Positions 6,870 through 15,455 of a DNA stretch of 64,000 nt are shown here, piece after piece (the stretch's first letter is position 1; each line of letters starts with the position of its first letter). Location: positions 25,926 to 89,925 of the forward strand of contig JAJCZP010000237.1 of NCBI GenBank assembly GCA_029262315.1. The letters run 5' to 3'. The stretch comes from Deltaproteobacteria bacterium. Its GTDB lineage: Bacteria > Desulfobacterota > Binatia > UTPRO1. A program made the translations under genes and the position numbers. Below the pieces are notes generated by a model. It searched no databases, was not told the origin of the DNA, and worked only from the letters and a program-made list of their open reading frames with translations.

Positions 6870-8308
6870 GCGACACGCCCACCTACGATCTGATCGTCAT
6901 CGGCAGCGGCCCCGCTGGTCAGAAGGCCGCCGTGCAGGGCGCGAAGTGCGGTCAACGCGTCGCCGTCATCGAGCAGAGCGCGAGCGTCGGCGGCGCCTGC
7001 GTGCATCACGGAACGATTCCGAGCAAGACCCTCCGAGAAACAGCGGCGGCGCTGTCCTCGTTCCGGCAGCGCACCGGCAACCAGCTCAGTTTCGAGATCC
7101 CGGCCAACGTCAAGGTCGCGAGTTTGATGGCTCGGCTCGGGCAGGTCGTGCAAGCGCACGAGGGATATATCGGCGCCCAGCTCTCACGAAACGGTATCGA
7201 GAAGATTCACGGGCGCGCACGCTTCGTCTCCCCGCATGAGATCGAGGTTGCGACGGTCACCGGCACACGGGAACGGGTACGGGGCGCGCACATCGTCGTC
7301 GCTGTTGGCTCGCAGCCGCGCACCCCTCCGAACGTGCCGGTCGATCACGAGAACATTCTCGACAGCGACTCGATCCTCTCGCTCATCTATTTGCCACGCT
7401 CGCTCACGGTGCTCGGAGCCGGGGTCATCGCCAGCGAATACGCAAGCATTTTCGCGGCGCTCGGGGTCGCGGTAACGATGATCGACAAGAGCCCCGTGCC
7501 CCTCGGCTTTCTCGACTCCGAACTGACGCGGCGCTTCCAGCAGCAGTTCGAGGCCATGGGAGGCCGCTTCGTGGGCAACGCGTCGGTGAAGACCGTCGCG
7601 ACCGACGGCATCGTCGTCCACACCGAACTCGAAGATGGCACCGTCGTCACCTCTGACAAGGCGCTGTGCGCACTGGGTCGCGTCGCGATGCTGGATCGGT
7701 TGAACATCGCCGCCGCGGGACTTAGCCCGAACTCGCGCGGCCTCCTCCAAGTCGACGAGCACTGCCGCACCGACGTGCCCCATATCTACGCGGTCGGAGA
7801 CGTCGTTGGGCCACCGGCCCTCGCGGCCAGTGCCATGGAGCAGGGTAGGCGCGCGGTCTGCCATGCCCTGCAGCTCGCCCCCGGGGCACCCGCCGAGATG
7901 ATCCCCATGGGAATCTACACGATTCCCGAAATGTCGAGTGTAGGTCTCAGCGAAGCGCAGGCCATCGAACGCCACGGCGGCGCCTGGGTCGGACGTGCGA
8001 GCTTCGCGGAGATCGCCCGCGGCCACATCATGAACAACCCGGAGGGCTTCCTGAAGATGGTCGCCCACCCCGATGGTGAAACGCTCCTCGGGATCCAAAT
8101 CATCGGGGAAGGTGCCACCGAAATGATTCACCTCGGCCAGATGGCGCTCCTCGCTGGCTGCGCGGTGGAAACATTCGTCGAGAACATCTTCAACTTCCCG
8201 ACGCTTGCCGAAGCCTACCGCGTCGCGGCACTCGACATTGCCGGGCAACTGGCGCAACGCGCACGCGCGGCGCCGGCCGTCTCCGACGCGGCACCCGTCC
8301 CGGCCTAG
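6866..8308 (+). CDS. sthA: soluble pyridine nucleotide (Si-specific NAD(P)+) transhydrogenase
   Basis: This 480-residue flavoprotein of the disulfide-reductase superfamily would move hydride between NADPH and NAD+ in the cytosol. The FAD-binding GSGPAGQKAA is at residues 12-21, the NAD(P) loop LGAGVIASEYAS near 185, and the second FAD motif YAVGDVVGPPALA near 310. The redox-active region reads GGACVHHGTIPSK: it keeps one cysteine but has threonine where lipoamide dehydrogenases have the second. That single-cysteine form is diagnostic of SthA and argues against lipoamide dehydrogenase. Length is normal. It is translationally coupled to the HDOD gene, which is unusual; the functional link is unclear. 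Confidence 0.9.
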   Translation: MSDTPTYDLIVIGSGPAGQKAAVQGAKCGQRVAVIEQSASVGGACVHHGTIPSKTLRETAAALSSFRQRTGNQLSFEIPANVKVASLMARLGQVVQAHEGYIGAQLSRNGIEKIHGRARFVSPHEIEVATVTGTRERVRGAHIVVAVGSQPRTPPNVPVDHENILDSDSILSLIYLPRSLTVLGAGVIASEYASIFAALGVAVTMIDKSPVPLGFLDSELTRRFQQQFEAMGGRFVGNASVKTVATDGIVVHTELEDGTVVTSDKALCALGRVAMLDRLNIAAAGLSPNSRGLLQVDEHCRTDVPHIYAVGDVVGPPALAASAMEQGRRAVCHALQLAPGAPAEMIPMGIYTIPEMSSVGLSEAQAIERHGGAWVGRASFAEIARGHIMNNPEGFLKMVAHPDGETLLGIQIIGEGATEMIHLGQMALLAGCAVETFVENIFNFPTLAEAYRVAALDIAGQLAQRARAAPAVSDAAPVPA

Positions 8309-8348
8309 CCAACGCACGGTAGAGCAGGGACGCGTGACCGCCCGCGCG

Positions 8349-8378
8349 TTGACCACCCGCCTGCGCCACGGCTACACT
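8349..8378 (+). promoter_or_regulatory. sigma70-like promoter for the aldehyde dehydrogenase gene
   Basis: TTGACC at 8349-8354 and TACACT at 8373-8378 are separated by 18 bases. They sit 54-83 bases upstream of the aldehyde dehydrogenase ATG, which itself follows an AAAGG ribosome site. This suggests transcription independent of sthA. Confidence 0.5.
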
Positions 8379-8431
8379 CCGCCTCCCCGGCTCGTCGACG
8401 GAGCCACTCCACCGAAAGGGTACGCAAACCC

Positions 8432-9967
8432 ATGGCTATCGTAACGCCCGTAGAACCGGTCGCCGGTGCGCGCCGGCGGCTGAAGCTGAGTAGCCCCGCA
8501 ACCCTCGAACCCATCGGCGAGATCGAAGTCGCGACCGCCGACGACGTGCGGGCGGCACTCGCGGCCGCACGTGCCGCGCAACCGGCGTGGGCGGCGCTCA
8601 GCATCGAGGATCGCGCACAGTACATGTGGCGCGCGCTCGAGATCCTGCTCGAGCGCCAGGACGAATTCGTCGAGGTCTTTCGCCGCGAGTCGGGCAAGCC
8701 GCGGACGGATGCGCTGATGATCGAGATCTTCGCGGCCTGCGACGCGCTCGCGTACTACGCAAAACGCGCCACGCGTATCCTGAAGCCGCAGCGCCAACGC
8801 CTGCATGGCGTGCTCGCGTTCATGAAACGGTTCGAGCTGGTGTACCGCCCGCTTGGGGTAGTCGGCATCATCAGCCCGTGGAACGGCCCGTTCATCCTGT
8901 CGATAAACCCGACCGTCCAGGCCCTCATGTCGGGTAACGCAGTCCTGCTGAAGCCCTCGGAAGTCACCCCGTATTCCGGCAAGCTCGTCGGCGATTTGTT
9001 TCAGGAGGCCGGACTCCCCCAGGGGGTGCTGACGGTGTTGCTCGGCGACGGCGAGACGGGAGCCGCGCTGGTCGATTGTGGTGTCGACAAGGTCGCCTTC
9101 ACGGGAAGTGTCGACACGGGTCGTCGCGTCGCCGAGTCGTGCGCGCGCCAGCTCCTCCCCTGCAGTCTCGAACTCGGCGGCAAAGACCCGATGATCGTCT
9201 GTGCCGACGCCAACATCGAGCGTGCTTCCGGAGGTGCCGTCGCCGGCGGGTTTCTCAATTCCGGCCAGGTCTGTTTCAGTACCGAGCGGGTCTACGTGAT
9301 CGACAGCGTCGCCGACGAGTTCATCCGGCGGGTCGTCGAACGCACGCAGGCCCTCCGCCAGGGCGGTGAGGAATACGAGGTCGGACCGATCTTCTGGCCG
9401 AAGCAGCTCGAGATCATCGAAGCCCACGTCGCCGACGCAATCGCCAAAGGCGCGCAGGTCCTGACGGGCGGGCGCCGGAATCCCAACCTGAAGGGGCTGT
9501 ACTATGAGCCCACCGTGCTCGTGAACGTCACGCACGATATGTTGATCATGCGCGAGGAAACGTTTGGGCCGACCCTGCCCATCATGCGCGTCCGCGACGA
9601 GGCCGAGGCCGTGCGGCTCGCCAACGATACGGCCTACGGCCTCGGCGCAACGGTGTGGACGACCGACAACCAGCGCGCCATCCGTCTCGGCACCCAGATC
9701 AATTCTGGAAGCGTGTGCGTCAACGACATGACCATGACCTACGGCGCGCTCGAGGCACCGTTCGGTGGCCGGAAGGCGAGCGGGATTGGACATGTGAACG
9801 GCGATGCGGGGCTCCGTGGCTACTGCTACCAGCAGGCGATCCTGGTCGACCGGCTTCGCGGCAAACAGACGGAGAACCATTTCCCTTACAGTGCGGAGAA
9901 GGACGCCGGCATGCAGAAGTTCATGCGCTTCCTCTGGGGCACGCGACTCGGGCGGCGCCTCGCGTGA
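8432..9967 (+). CDS. aldehyde dehydrogenase family protein
   Basis: This 511-residue NAD(P)-dependent dehydrogenase would oxidise an aldehyde to an acid. The coenzyme-binding signature GIISPWNGPF lies near residue 148. The general base is Glu246 in LELGGKDP and the catalytic nucleophile is Cys281 in NSGQVCFSTER. The C-terminal motif EAPFGGRKASGIG is present. The tail after residue ~470 is longer than usual and basic (MRFLWGTRLGRRLA), reminiscent of membrane-associated members. The stop overlaps the GTG start of the next lipoprotein gene. Substrate cannot be assigned. Confidence 0.9.
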   Translation: MAIVTPVEPVAGARRRLKLSSPATLEPIGEIEVATADDVRAALAAARAAQPAWAALSIEDRAQYMWRALEILLERQDEFVEVFRRESGKPRTDALMIEIFAACDALAYYAKRATRILKPQRQRLHGVLAFMKRFELVYRPLGVVGIISPWNGPFILSINPTVQALMSGNAVLLKPSEVTPYSGKLVGDLFQEAGLPQGVLTVLLGDGETGAALVDCGVDKVAFTGSVDTGRRVAESCARQLLPCSLELGGKDPMIVCADANIERASGGAVAGGFLNSGQVCFSTERVYVIDSVADEFIRRVVERTQALRQGGEEYEVGPIFWPKQLEIIEAHVADAIAKGAQVLTGGRRNPNLKGLYYEPTVLVNVTHDMLIMREETFGPTLPIMRVRDEAEAVRLANDTAYGLGATVWTTDNQRAIRLGTQINSGSVCVNDMTMTYGALEAPFGGRKASGIGHVNGDAGLRGYCYQQAILVDRLRGKQTENHFPYSAEKDAGMQKFMRFLWGTRLGRRLA

Positions 9968-10536
9968 CACGTTCCCAACACAGAGCGCCGCGGCTTCTGG
10001 CGGGTGTCATCGCCGCCCTCCTTGTCGGATGCAGCGCGCAGACGACGGTCGATATTCACACCGATCACGACCCCACCGCGGAGTTCGCGGGCTTTCGCAC
10101 CTACGGATGGGTCCCAGGTCGCCCCGCAGCCCCGGCGGTCAATCGAGGCAACGACCCCTTTCTCGAATCACGACTGCGCGCGATCCCGCAGGTAATCGAG
10201 CAGGCACTCGTCGAGAAGGGCTTCCGGAAAGATCCGAACGGACGACCCGATTTTCGCGTCGCCTACCGGGTGGCAACGGAGAAGGCACGCATCGACTCGT
10301 TTCAAGATTACGGGTGGTACAAGCGAGCCGGAGGTTCGAAAGATCTGGGCACCGCCTACGTCACGGGCTACGAGGAAGGCTCCCTGACGATCGACATCGT
10401 CAGCGCCAGCGGCGAACGACTACTCTGGCGCGGCACAGCACGCGCCGTGGTCGATGACAGCATTCCAACTACAGAACGCCAGGCCCGTCTCGAGCGAGCC
10501 GTAAGGCAGCTGCTACACGCGTTCCCGCCGCGTTGA
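9964..10536 (+). CDS. DUF4136-like lipoprotein
   Basis: Starting at GTG 9964 (GTGA overlap with the preceding stop) gives 190 residues. The signal peptide ends in the lipobox ALLVGC (Cys23). The mature part matches the DUF4136 pattern: an early FAGFRTYGWVPG motif, an I.QVIEQALVEKGFRKD helix and PDFRVAYRVATE. A GSLTIDIVSASGERLLWRGTAR strand pair and a C-terminal RLERAVRQLLHAFPP helix follow. DUF4136 proteins are envelope lipoproteins of unknown function. Its 3' end overlaps the convergent amidohydrolase gene by 24 bases. Confidence 0.8.
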   Translation: MTRSQHRAPRLLAGVIAALLVGCSAQTTVDIHTDHDPTAEFAGFRTYGWVPGRPAAPAVNRGNDPFLESRLRAIPQVIEQALVEKGFRKDPNGRPDFRVAYRVATEKARIDSFQDYGWYKRAGGSKDLGTAYVTGYEEGSLTIDIVSASGERLLWRGTARAVVDDSIPTTERQARLERAVRQLLHAFPPR

Positions 10537-11943
10537 ACGCGTCTCGTTCTCGACGACCCGCCCGGCGCATATCGTGGAGTGCACGGCCACGTCGGCCAAC
10601 GCGCGTCGTGCCTCGGACCACGACCGATCGAGGACGATCAGATCGGCGGGCGCGTCGACGACGATGGCACGCGGGGCTCCTCCCGGGGCGCCGAGTGGGG
10701 TCGAGAAAAGGGCCAGCGCTTCCTCGGGAGTGAGCTGCTCGTCGGGCGCCAGCACCGCACCGTTTCGCGTCCGACGATCGACAGCCGCTTGCATCGCAAT
10801 CCACGGGTTGAGGTCACCGAACGGCGCGTCGCTGCCCGCGGCGAGCGCGACACCCGCATCCAGAAATCCGCGACCTCGATACAGCCAGGGCTGCTCGTCC
10901 GCGGGAACCTCGCGCAGGTAGGCATCGCCGCGCGCAACGACGAACGTAGGCTGGGTGACGACCGTGAGCGGCAGGTCCGCCAGAAGCTCCAGCACCGGGG
11001 GCGGTGCCACCGACGCGTGCTCGATGCGATCGCCACCGACCGCGCCCGCTTCAGCGACCGCGGTCGCGGCAAGCACCAATGTCGCCCGCGTCACGCAGTG
11101 GACAGCGACCGCGCGCTGGGCACCGTGCGCCGCGGCGATCAGATCACGCAACTCCTCCAACGCCGGTAGTGCGTGCTCGTCGAGGAGCACTTTCACTGCA
11201 CCACGCCGTACCCGTCCGTGCTGCGACTCCGGCAACGTCTCGCTCCCCATCACCAGTAGCCGTTGGGGAAGGTCGCCGGCGTCGAGCGCGGCCTCGAAGA
11301 CGCGCAACTCGCTCGGTCCGTTCCCGGGTGTCGCGTCGGTCACACCTGTGATCCCGACGCCGGCCAGCCGTCGACCTACCGTATCAAGGCGTGGAGTCGA
11401 TCCATCGCCGAGCCGCGTTCGGATCCACCCATCGAGCCGAAAGAGACGACCAGTCGGACGACCGTGCTCGTCGCGCTCGACGCCCGGAACCTCGACGCCA
11501 TCAAGCCCGAGGCGCGCCGCCGCCGCCGAGTTGACGATCCAGAGCATGCCACTCCGATGCTGCACCCGCACCGGACGATCCTCCACAAGCGCGTCGAGGG
11601 CCCATCGATCGAGCTCACCCGCGACGGAGGCGTGATAGCCGATCCCCCGCACCCACTCTCCCGGCGCTCCGCGCGTCAGCGCCTCACGGAGCGCCTCCGG
11701 GCTCGCAACATCCGGCGGTCCGCACCGTGCGGACGCGTCCGCCGCGGCGAGCGCGAACAGATGAAGATGGTGGTCGTGCAGTCCGGGAAGGACCACGGCG
11801 CCCGCGGCATCGATAACTGAATCGCCGCTACCCCGGGCAAGCCCTGGACCGAACGCGCGCACGCGTCCATCCACGATCTCGATATCGAGGGGTCCGCGCC
11901 CAGCGATCTCAGCGTTCACGATCGTGAGGTCAGGCGCACGCAT
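10513..11943 (-). CDS. amidohydrolase family 3 metal-dependent hydrolase
   Basis: The 476-residue product has the small N-terminal beta-domain and metal site of cyclic amidohydrolases: VVLPGLHDHHLHLF near residue 55 (HxH ligands). Later come AVAVHCVTRATL, GDRIEHASV and AAGSDAPFGDLNPW, where the Asp is the usual last metal ligand. It ends with the returning beta-sandwich strands PADLIVLD and STICAGRVV. It resembles YtcJ-type enzymes. I start at ATG 11943 (MRAPDLTIVNAEI); the open frame extends to 12192 but that part is out-of-frame sequence of the CoA transferase. Start and upstream stop overlap as TGATG, implying translational coupling. Confidence 0.85.
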   Translation of the reverse strand: MRAPDLTIVNAEIAGRGPLDIEIVDGRVRAFGPGLARGSGDSVIDAAGAVVLPGLHDHHLHLFALAAADASARCGPPDVASPEALREALTRGAPGEWVRGIGYHASVAGELDRWALDALVEDRPVRVQHRSGMLWIVNSAAAARLGLDGVEVPGVERDEHGRPTGRLFRLDGWIRTRLGDGSTPRLDTVGRRLAGVGITGVTDATPGNGPSELRVFEAALDAGDLPQRLLVMGSETLPESQHGRVRRGAVKVLLDEHALPALEELRDLIAAAHGAQRAVAVHCVTRATLVLAATAVAEAGAVGGDRIEHASVAPPPVLELLADLPLTVVTQPTFVVARGDAYLREVPADEQPWLYRGRGFLDAGVALAAGSDAPFGDLNPWIAMQAAVDRRTRNGAVLAPDEQLTPEEALALFSTPLGAPGGAPRAIVVDAPADLIVLDRSWSEARRALADVAVHSTICAGRVVENETRSTRRERV

Positions 11944-13517
11944 CACCGGGCGGATACACCGAGGTCGGCGCACACGCTCGCCGTGTCGGCGCCGAGCGTC
12001 CGTGCCGTCGGGCCAGAGCGCACTGATGGTGCACACACGGCCTGGCACTCGTCGCCGGCCACGACTTCCCACCCGTCGCTGCCGCCCGAGCGTCGCACCG
12101 CGGTGATTCCGCAGGCGCCCTCGGTCTTGAGCAGGTGGGCTGTCACGTCGCGGAGCGCGATGTCGAGGAGGCACCCTCGTCCGCTCCTCCATGCCCCCAA
12201 CGCCGCGACCGCCGCGTGCGCGCCGGTCAGTGGATCAGCAATCGCATCCCCACAGAAAAGGGGCTCGTCATCCCGCGCGAGCCTACTCGTCGCGACGGGC
12301 AGGCCAGCGGCCGCGGAGGCATCATCGCCGAAGGCGACCCAACCCGCTTCGGGCTCGCCGCGGCCGTAACCAGTAATCCCCACCCACACGAGCCCCGGCA
12401 CCGATCGCACCAGCTCGGCCGCATCGATGCCCATCTGCTGAAGCGCGCGCGGCCGCGCGCTCTCGACGACGATGTCCGCACGCATGATGAGGGCGCGCAG
12501 CGCCGTCCACCCCTCCGACGACGCCAGGTCGAGCGCCACGCTCTCTTTGCCAGCGTTCATGCGATCGTAGAAGGTCGCGGCGCCGCCCCGCGCTCCGTCA
12601 GGACGACCCGTACTCTCGACCTTGATGACGCGGGCTCCCGCCAAGCCGAGAAGACTGGCGGCAAGCGGTCCCGCCCAGAGCGTCGAAAGGTCGACGACCA
12701 GCGGCGAGGCGTCCGCCGGACGCTGCCTGACGGTCCCGTCCACGCTCCGACGAAACCACGGCGGGCGCGTCACCGAGCTCGCGGCCGGCGCCACGGGCAT
12801 TCCCAGCAGTCGGGCGCGGGCCACCACCTCGGCACCGTCCCGAGCCGCGATGCCCTGACCGACGGCCGCCCACACCTCGGCACTGGCGGGAGCCACGAGA
12901 GAGGCGTGGGCGCGTGCGGGCGCGGGGATGCTCACGCCCTCCTCATCGGCACCCGAGCACTCACCCCGCCGGTGCCCGACGCGAGAGATCGCTGACGGAT
13001 CGAGACCGAGCCACGCTGGAACCAATTCGACGTCGCTTCCACGAGCCAGGTTCACTGCCACCCACCCGTCGTGGACGCGGATCAGGCGACAGGTTCCGCC
13101 AGGCGCGATCGTTCCGTTCCGGCGCGCGGCGGAACACGCCGCCCGCTCACCGAGAAGCCGCGCGCCGTCGATCGCGTCGAGCCCCGTTGCCGCACCAGCC
13201 AGGAGACGCAGCGCCTGCACCGCTCCCCGCGCACAACTCGCCAAGGGTGCGGGCGCCAGCAGCGGCGGCCCCGCGACCCGTCCCGTGAGCGCCATCGCAC
13301 CCGACGCCGCCCACACGAAATCGGGCTGCGGCTCGCGCGCCCCCGAGGTCCGCTCGACGGGCCATCCCAGCGCCTCGAGCATGGCCGCGCAATGATCGCC
13401 CGCGACCCCGCCGTCCGGCACGTTGATGATCCGGGGCGCCACCACGGCCCAGCTCGCCTCGCGCCCGGATTGAGACCGCGAGTTCCCTGCTCTAATCGTT
13501 GCGGACCTAGCGGCCAT
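11943..13517 (-). CDS. two-part family III CoA transferase (CaiB/BaiF)
   Basis: At 524 residues this is longer than a single CaiB/BaiF unit (~400). The C-terminal part is complete: VVDLSTLWAGPLAASLLGLAGARVIKVES, DRMNAGKESVALDL, then ITGYGRGEP and AFGDDASAAAG, which holds the probable catalytic aspartate. The N-terminal ~240 residues look like a shortened second unit lacking the catalytic motif (GDHCAAMLEALGWPVE, LLAPAPLASCARGAVQALRLL). Such enzymes move CoA between acyl groups or racemise acyl-CoAs. The start at 13517 is the first ATG; the first ~25 residues look unstructured, so a later start is possible. It is coupled to the amidohydrolase, suggesting one pathway. Confidence 0.8.
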   Translation of the reverse strand: MAARSATIRAGNSRSQSGREASWAVVAPRIINVPDGGVAGDHCAAMLEALGWPVERTSGAREPQPDFVWAASGAMALTGRVAGPPLLAPAPLASCARGAVQALRLLAGAATGLDAIDGARLLGERAACSAARRNGTIAPGGTCRLIRVHDGWVAVNLARGSDVELVPAWLGLDPSAISRVGHRRGECSGADEEGVSIPAPARAHASLVAPASAEVWAAVGQGIAARDGAEVVARARLLGMPVAPAASSVTRPPWFRRSVDGTVRQRPADASPLVVDLSTLWAGPLAASLLGLAGARVIKVESTGRPDGARGGAATFYDRMNAGKESVALDLASSEGWTALRALIMRADIVVESARPRALQQMGIDAAELVRSVPGLVWVGITGYGRGEPEAGWVAFGDDASAAAGLPVATSRLARDDEPLFCGDAIADPLTGAHAAVAALGAWRSGRGCLLDIALRDVTAHLLKTEGACGITAVRRSGGSDGWEVVAGDECQAVCAPSVRSGPTARTLGADTASVCADLGVSAR

Positions 13518-13530
13518 CGACTAACTCGCG

Positions 13531-14358
13531 CTACGGAGAATACGGCGCGGCGCCGTCGAGCGTGCGGACGGGCCGCCCGAGCTCTTCGAGAAGCGGCAAG
13601 CTGTAGGCGACGCGACCGGTCAGGTCGGGATCGGTCGACACACACAGGGCCAATGCCGCCTCGACCATCGCTTCGACCGGCTCGGCACTCGCCCGATACT
13701 CCTCCGGAATGACGTCATGCGCGTCCGCCCCCGGCGTCAGCACGGCCGCGACCGGGGACAACGCGTTCACGAGAACTCCGCGGCCATGCGTCTCCGCACC
13801 GAGGCCGGCGCTGAAACGATCGAGCGCCGCCTTCGTTGCGGCGTACAGAATCGCGCCGCCCGTCCGCACGAACTCGTCGAACGGCGGCCCGGTCGGAACG
13901 ATCGCCGTCGACGACGAAATGTTCAGAATCCAACCACGCCGACGGGCGAGCATGCCGGGGAGCACCCGCTGCGCCATACTGAAGGGCGCGTGAAAATTCA
14001 CTTCGAACGCAACATGGCTCCGCTTCTCTGTGTACTGCTCGAATGGATTGTAGACGGCCATCGCCGCATTGCTGACGAGGATGTCGATCGGGCCGAGCGT
14101 CGACTCCGCTTCCGCGATCGCGTGCGCCCGGTCGGCCGCGTCGGTAAGGTTCCCCTTGATCGCGATCGCCCGCCCACCCGCGGCCTCGATGACCGCGAGC
14201 GTTTCGCGAAGCGTCCCGGGAATGCGGGGGTCGGGGTCGAGGGTTCTGGCCATCAGTGCGACCGCCGCACCCTCCGCCGCCAGTCGCTGCGCGATCGCCG
14301 CGCCGATACCGCGACTCGCGCCGGTCACCAGCGCGACCCGTCCCTGCGCCTCGTTCAT
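13531..14358 (-). CDS. SDR family NAD(P)-dependent oxidoreductase
   Basis: A classical short-chain dehydrogenase of 275 residues. The cofactor motif TGASRGIG follows the N-terminal strand ALV; NAAMA, the serine of NISSST and the active-site YAATK are present in order. The start is ATG 14358 (MNEAQGRVALVTGA); the open frame upstream is non-homologous. The protein has an insert after the second strand (TLDPDPRIPGT), seen in some acyl-chain SDRs. It lies 13 bases downstream of the CoA transferase on the same strand but is transcribed before it, so SDR, CoA transferase and amidohydrolase form a leftward operon. Confidence 0.88.
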   Translation of the reverse strand: MNEAQGRVALVTGASRGIGAAIAQRLAAEGAAVALMARTLDPDPRIPGTLRETLAVIEAAGGRAIAIKGNLTDAADRAHAIAEAESTLGPIDILVSNAAMAVYNPFEQYTEKRSHVAFEVNFHAPFSMAQRVLPGMLARRRGWILNISSSTAIVPTGPPFDEFVRTGGAILYAATKAALDRFSAGLGAETHGRGVLVNALSPVAAVLTPGADAHDVIPEEYRASAEPVEAMVEAALALCVSTDPDLTGRVAYSLPLLEELGRPVRTLDGAAPYSP

Positions 14359-14620
14359 GACTGCTCGCCGAGCAGTCGGACCGACTCTGCGACACGGGCG
14401 CGACCGCATCCGGTCGACGGTCGGTCGCGGAACGCCATCCGGAAGAGCTGCAGATACATTGGAGAGTCGAACGGCACTGTCGGAGCGTTCAAGCAGAAAC
14501 GAACCGTCCTGGCTATAGCGAGGCGAGCCGACCCCCTGGCCCGCGACCGGCTCGCCTCCGGGCCTCTTGGGCTCACCCCGGCTTGCGCGACCGGTCCCGA
14601 CGGCGGTAGCGTCCGCCGCC

Positions 14621-15400
14621 ATGGACCTGCAAGACAAGGTGAGCATCATCACCGGCGGCGCCAGCGGTATCGGTGCGGCGTCGGCACGCCTGTTCGCCCG
14701 CCAGGGCGCCAAGGTGGTCGTCGCTGACCGAAACGCCGGGGGTGCCCAGGCGGTCGCCACCGAGATTGGTGGCGTGGCATTCGGCTGCGATGTCGCCAAG
14801 GAAGACGACATCCAGCGTCTCGTCAGCGAGGCCGAACGCGCCTACGGACCGATCGACCTCTTCTTCAGCAACGCTGGGATCGCCACCGGCACCGACCCAC
14901 TCGAGACGCCCATCGCGCTCTGGCAGGAGCAGTGGGAGATCAACGTCATGGCGCACGTCTACGCGGTCCGCGCCGTGCTCCCGGGCATGCTGGACCGCGG
15001 CGCCGGGTACTTGATCCATACCGCATCGATGGCCGGTATTCTCACTACGCACGGGAACGCAGTCTACGCCACGACCAAGCATGCCGTCGTCGGACTCGCC
15101 GAGTGGCTCTCGATCACCTACCACGATCGAGGAATTCGCACGTCGCTCCTCGCGCCACTCGGGGTCAAAACACCGATGCTCGACGAAGATTCAGCCTGGG
15201 CGAAGCATGCCGCGGGGCCGCTCACGACTCCGGAGCAGGTCGCGGAAATGGTCACTGACGCCGTCGCGGCCGAGCGTTTCCTGATTCTCACCGACCCGAT
15301 CGCGCAGAAGTGGATGGACCACAAAGCGGGCGATCTGGAGCGCTGGCTCGGTGGGATGCGCCGGCTGCAACTCGCCATCGACCGCGACAGCCACGATTGA
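14621..15400 (+). CDS. SDR family oxidoreductase
   Basis: A 259-residue short-chain dehydrogenase with TGGASGIG near residue 12, SNAGIA, the catalytic serine in HTASMAG and the YATTKHA motif. I start at ATG 14621 (MDLQDKVSIITGG). No ribosome site precedes it, but TAGCGT ends eight bases upstream and TTGCGC lies 18 bases before that, so the transcript may be leaderless. It is divergent from the SDR at 13531 and convergent with the aldehyde dehydrogenase. The 262-base region 14359-14620 between the divergent SDRs holds no other supported gene. Confidence 0.87.
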   Translation: MDLQDKVSIITGGASGIGAASARLFARQGAKVVVADRNAGGAQAVATEIGGVAFGCDVAKEDDIQRLVSEAERAYGPIDLFFSNAGIATGTDPLETPIALWQEQWEINVMAHVYAVRAVLPGMLDRGAGYLIHTASMAGILTTHGNAVYATTKHAVVGLAEWLSITYHDRGIRTSLLAPLGVKTPMLDEDSAWAKHAAGPLTTPEQVAEMVTDAVAAERFLILTDPIAQKWMDHKAGDLERWLGGMRRLQLAIDRDSHD

Positions 15401-15455
15401 GCTAGATCACAGGACGAGCGCGAGTTTGACCTCGCCAGCACGCCGCGGCGTCGCT

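Noticed and set aside
6866..8308. Lipoamide dehydrogenase
   Set aside because: The redox motif has one cysteine and a threonine (CVHHGTIPSK), the SthA pattern.
8372..9970. 532-codon minus-strand open frame
   Set aside because: Exact antisense shadow of the aldehyde dehydrogenase gene, which has complete catalytic motifs.
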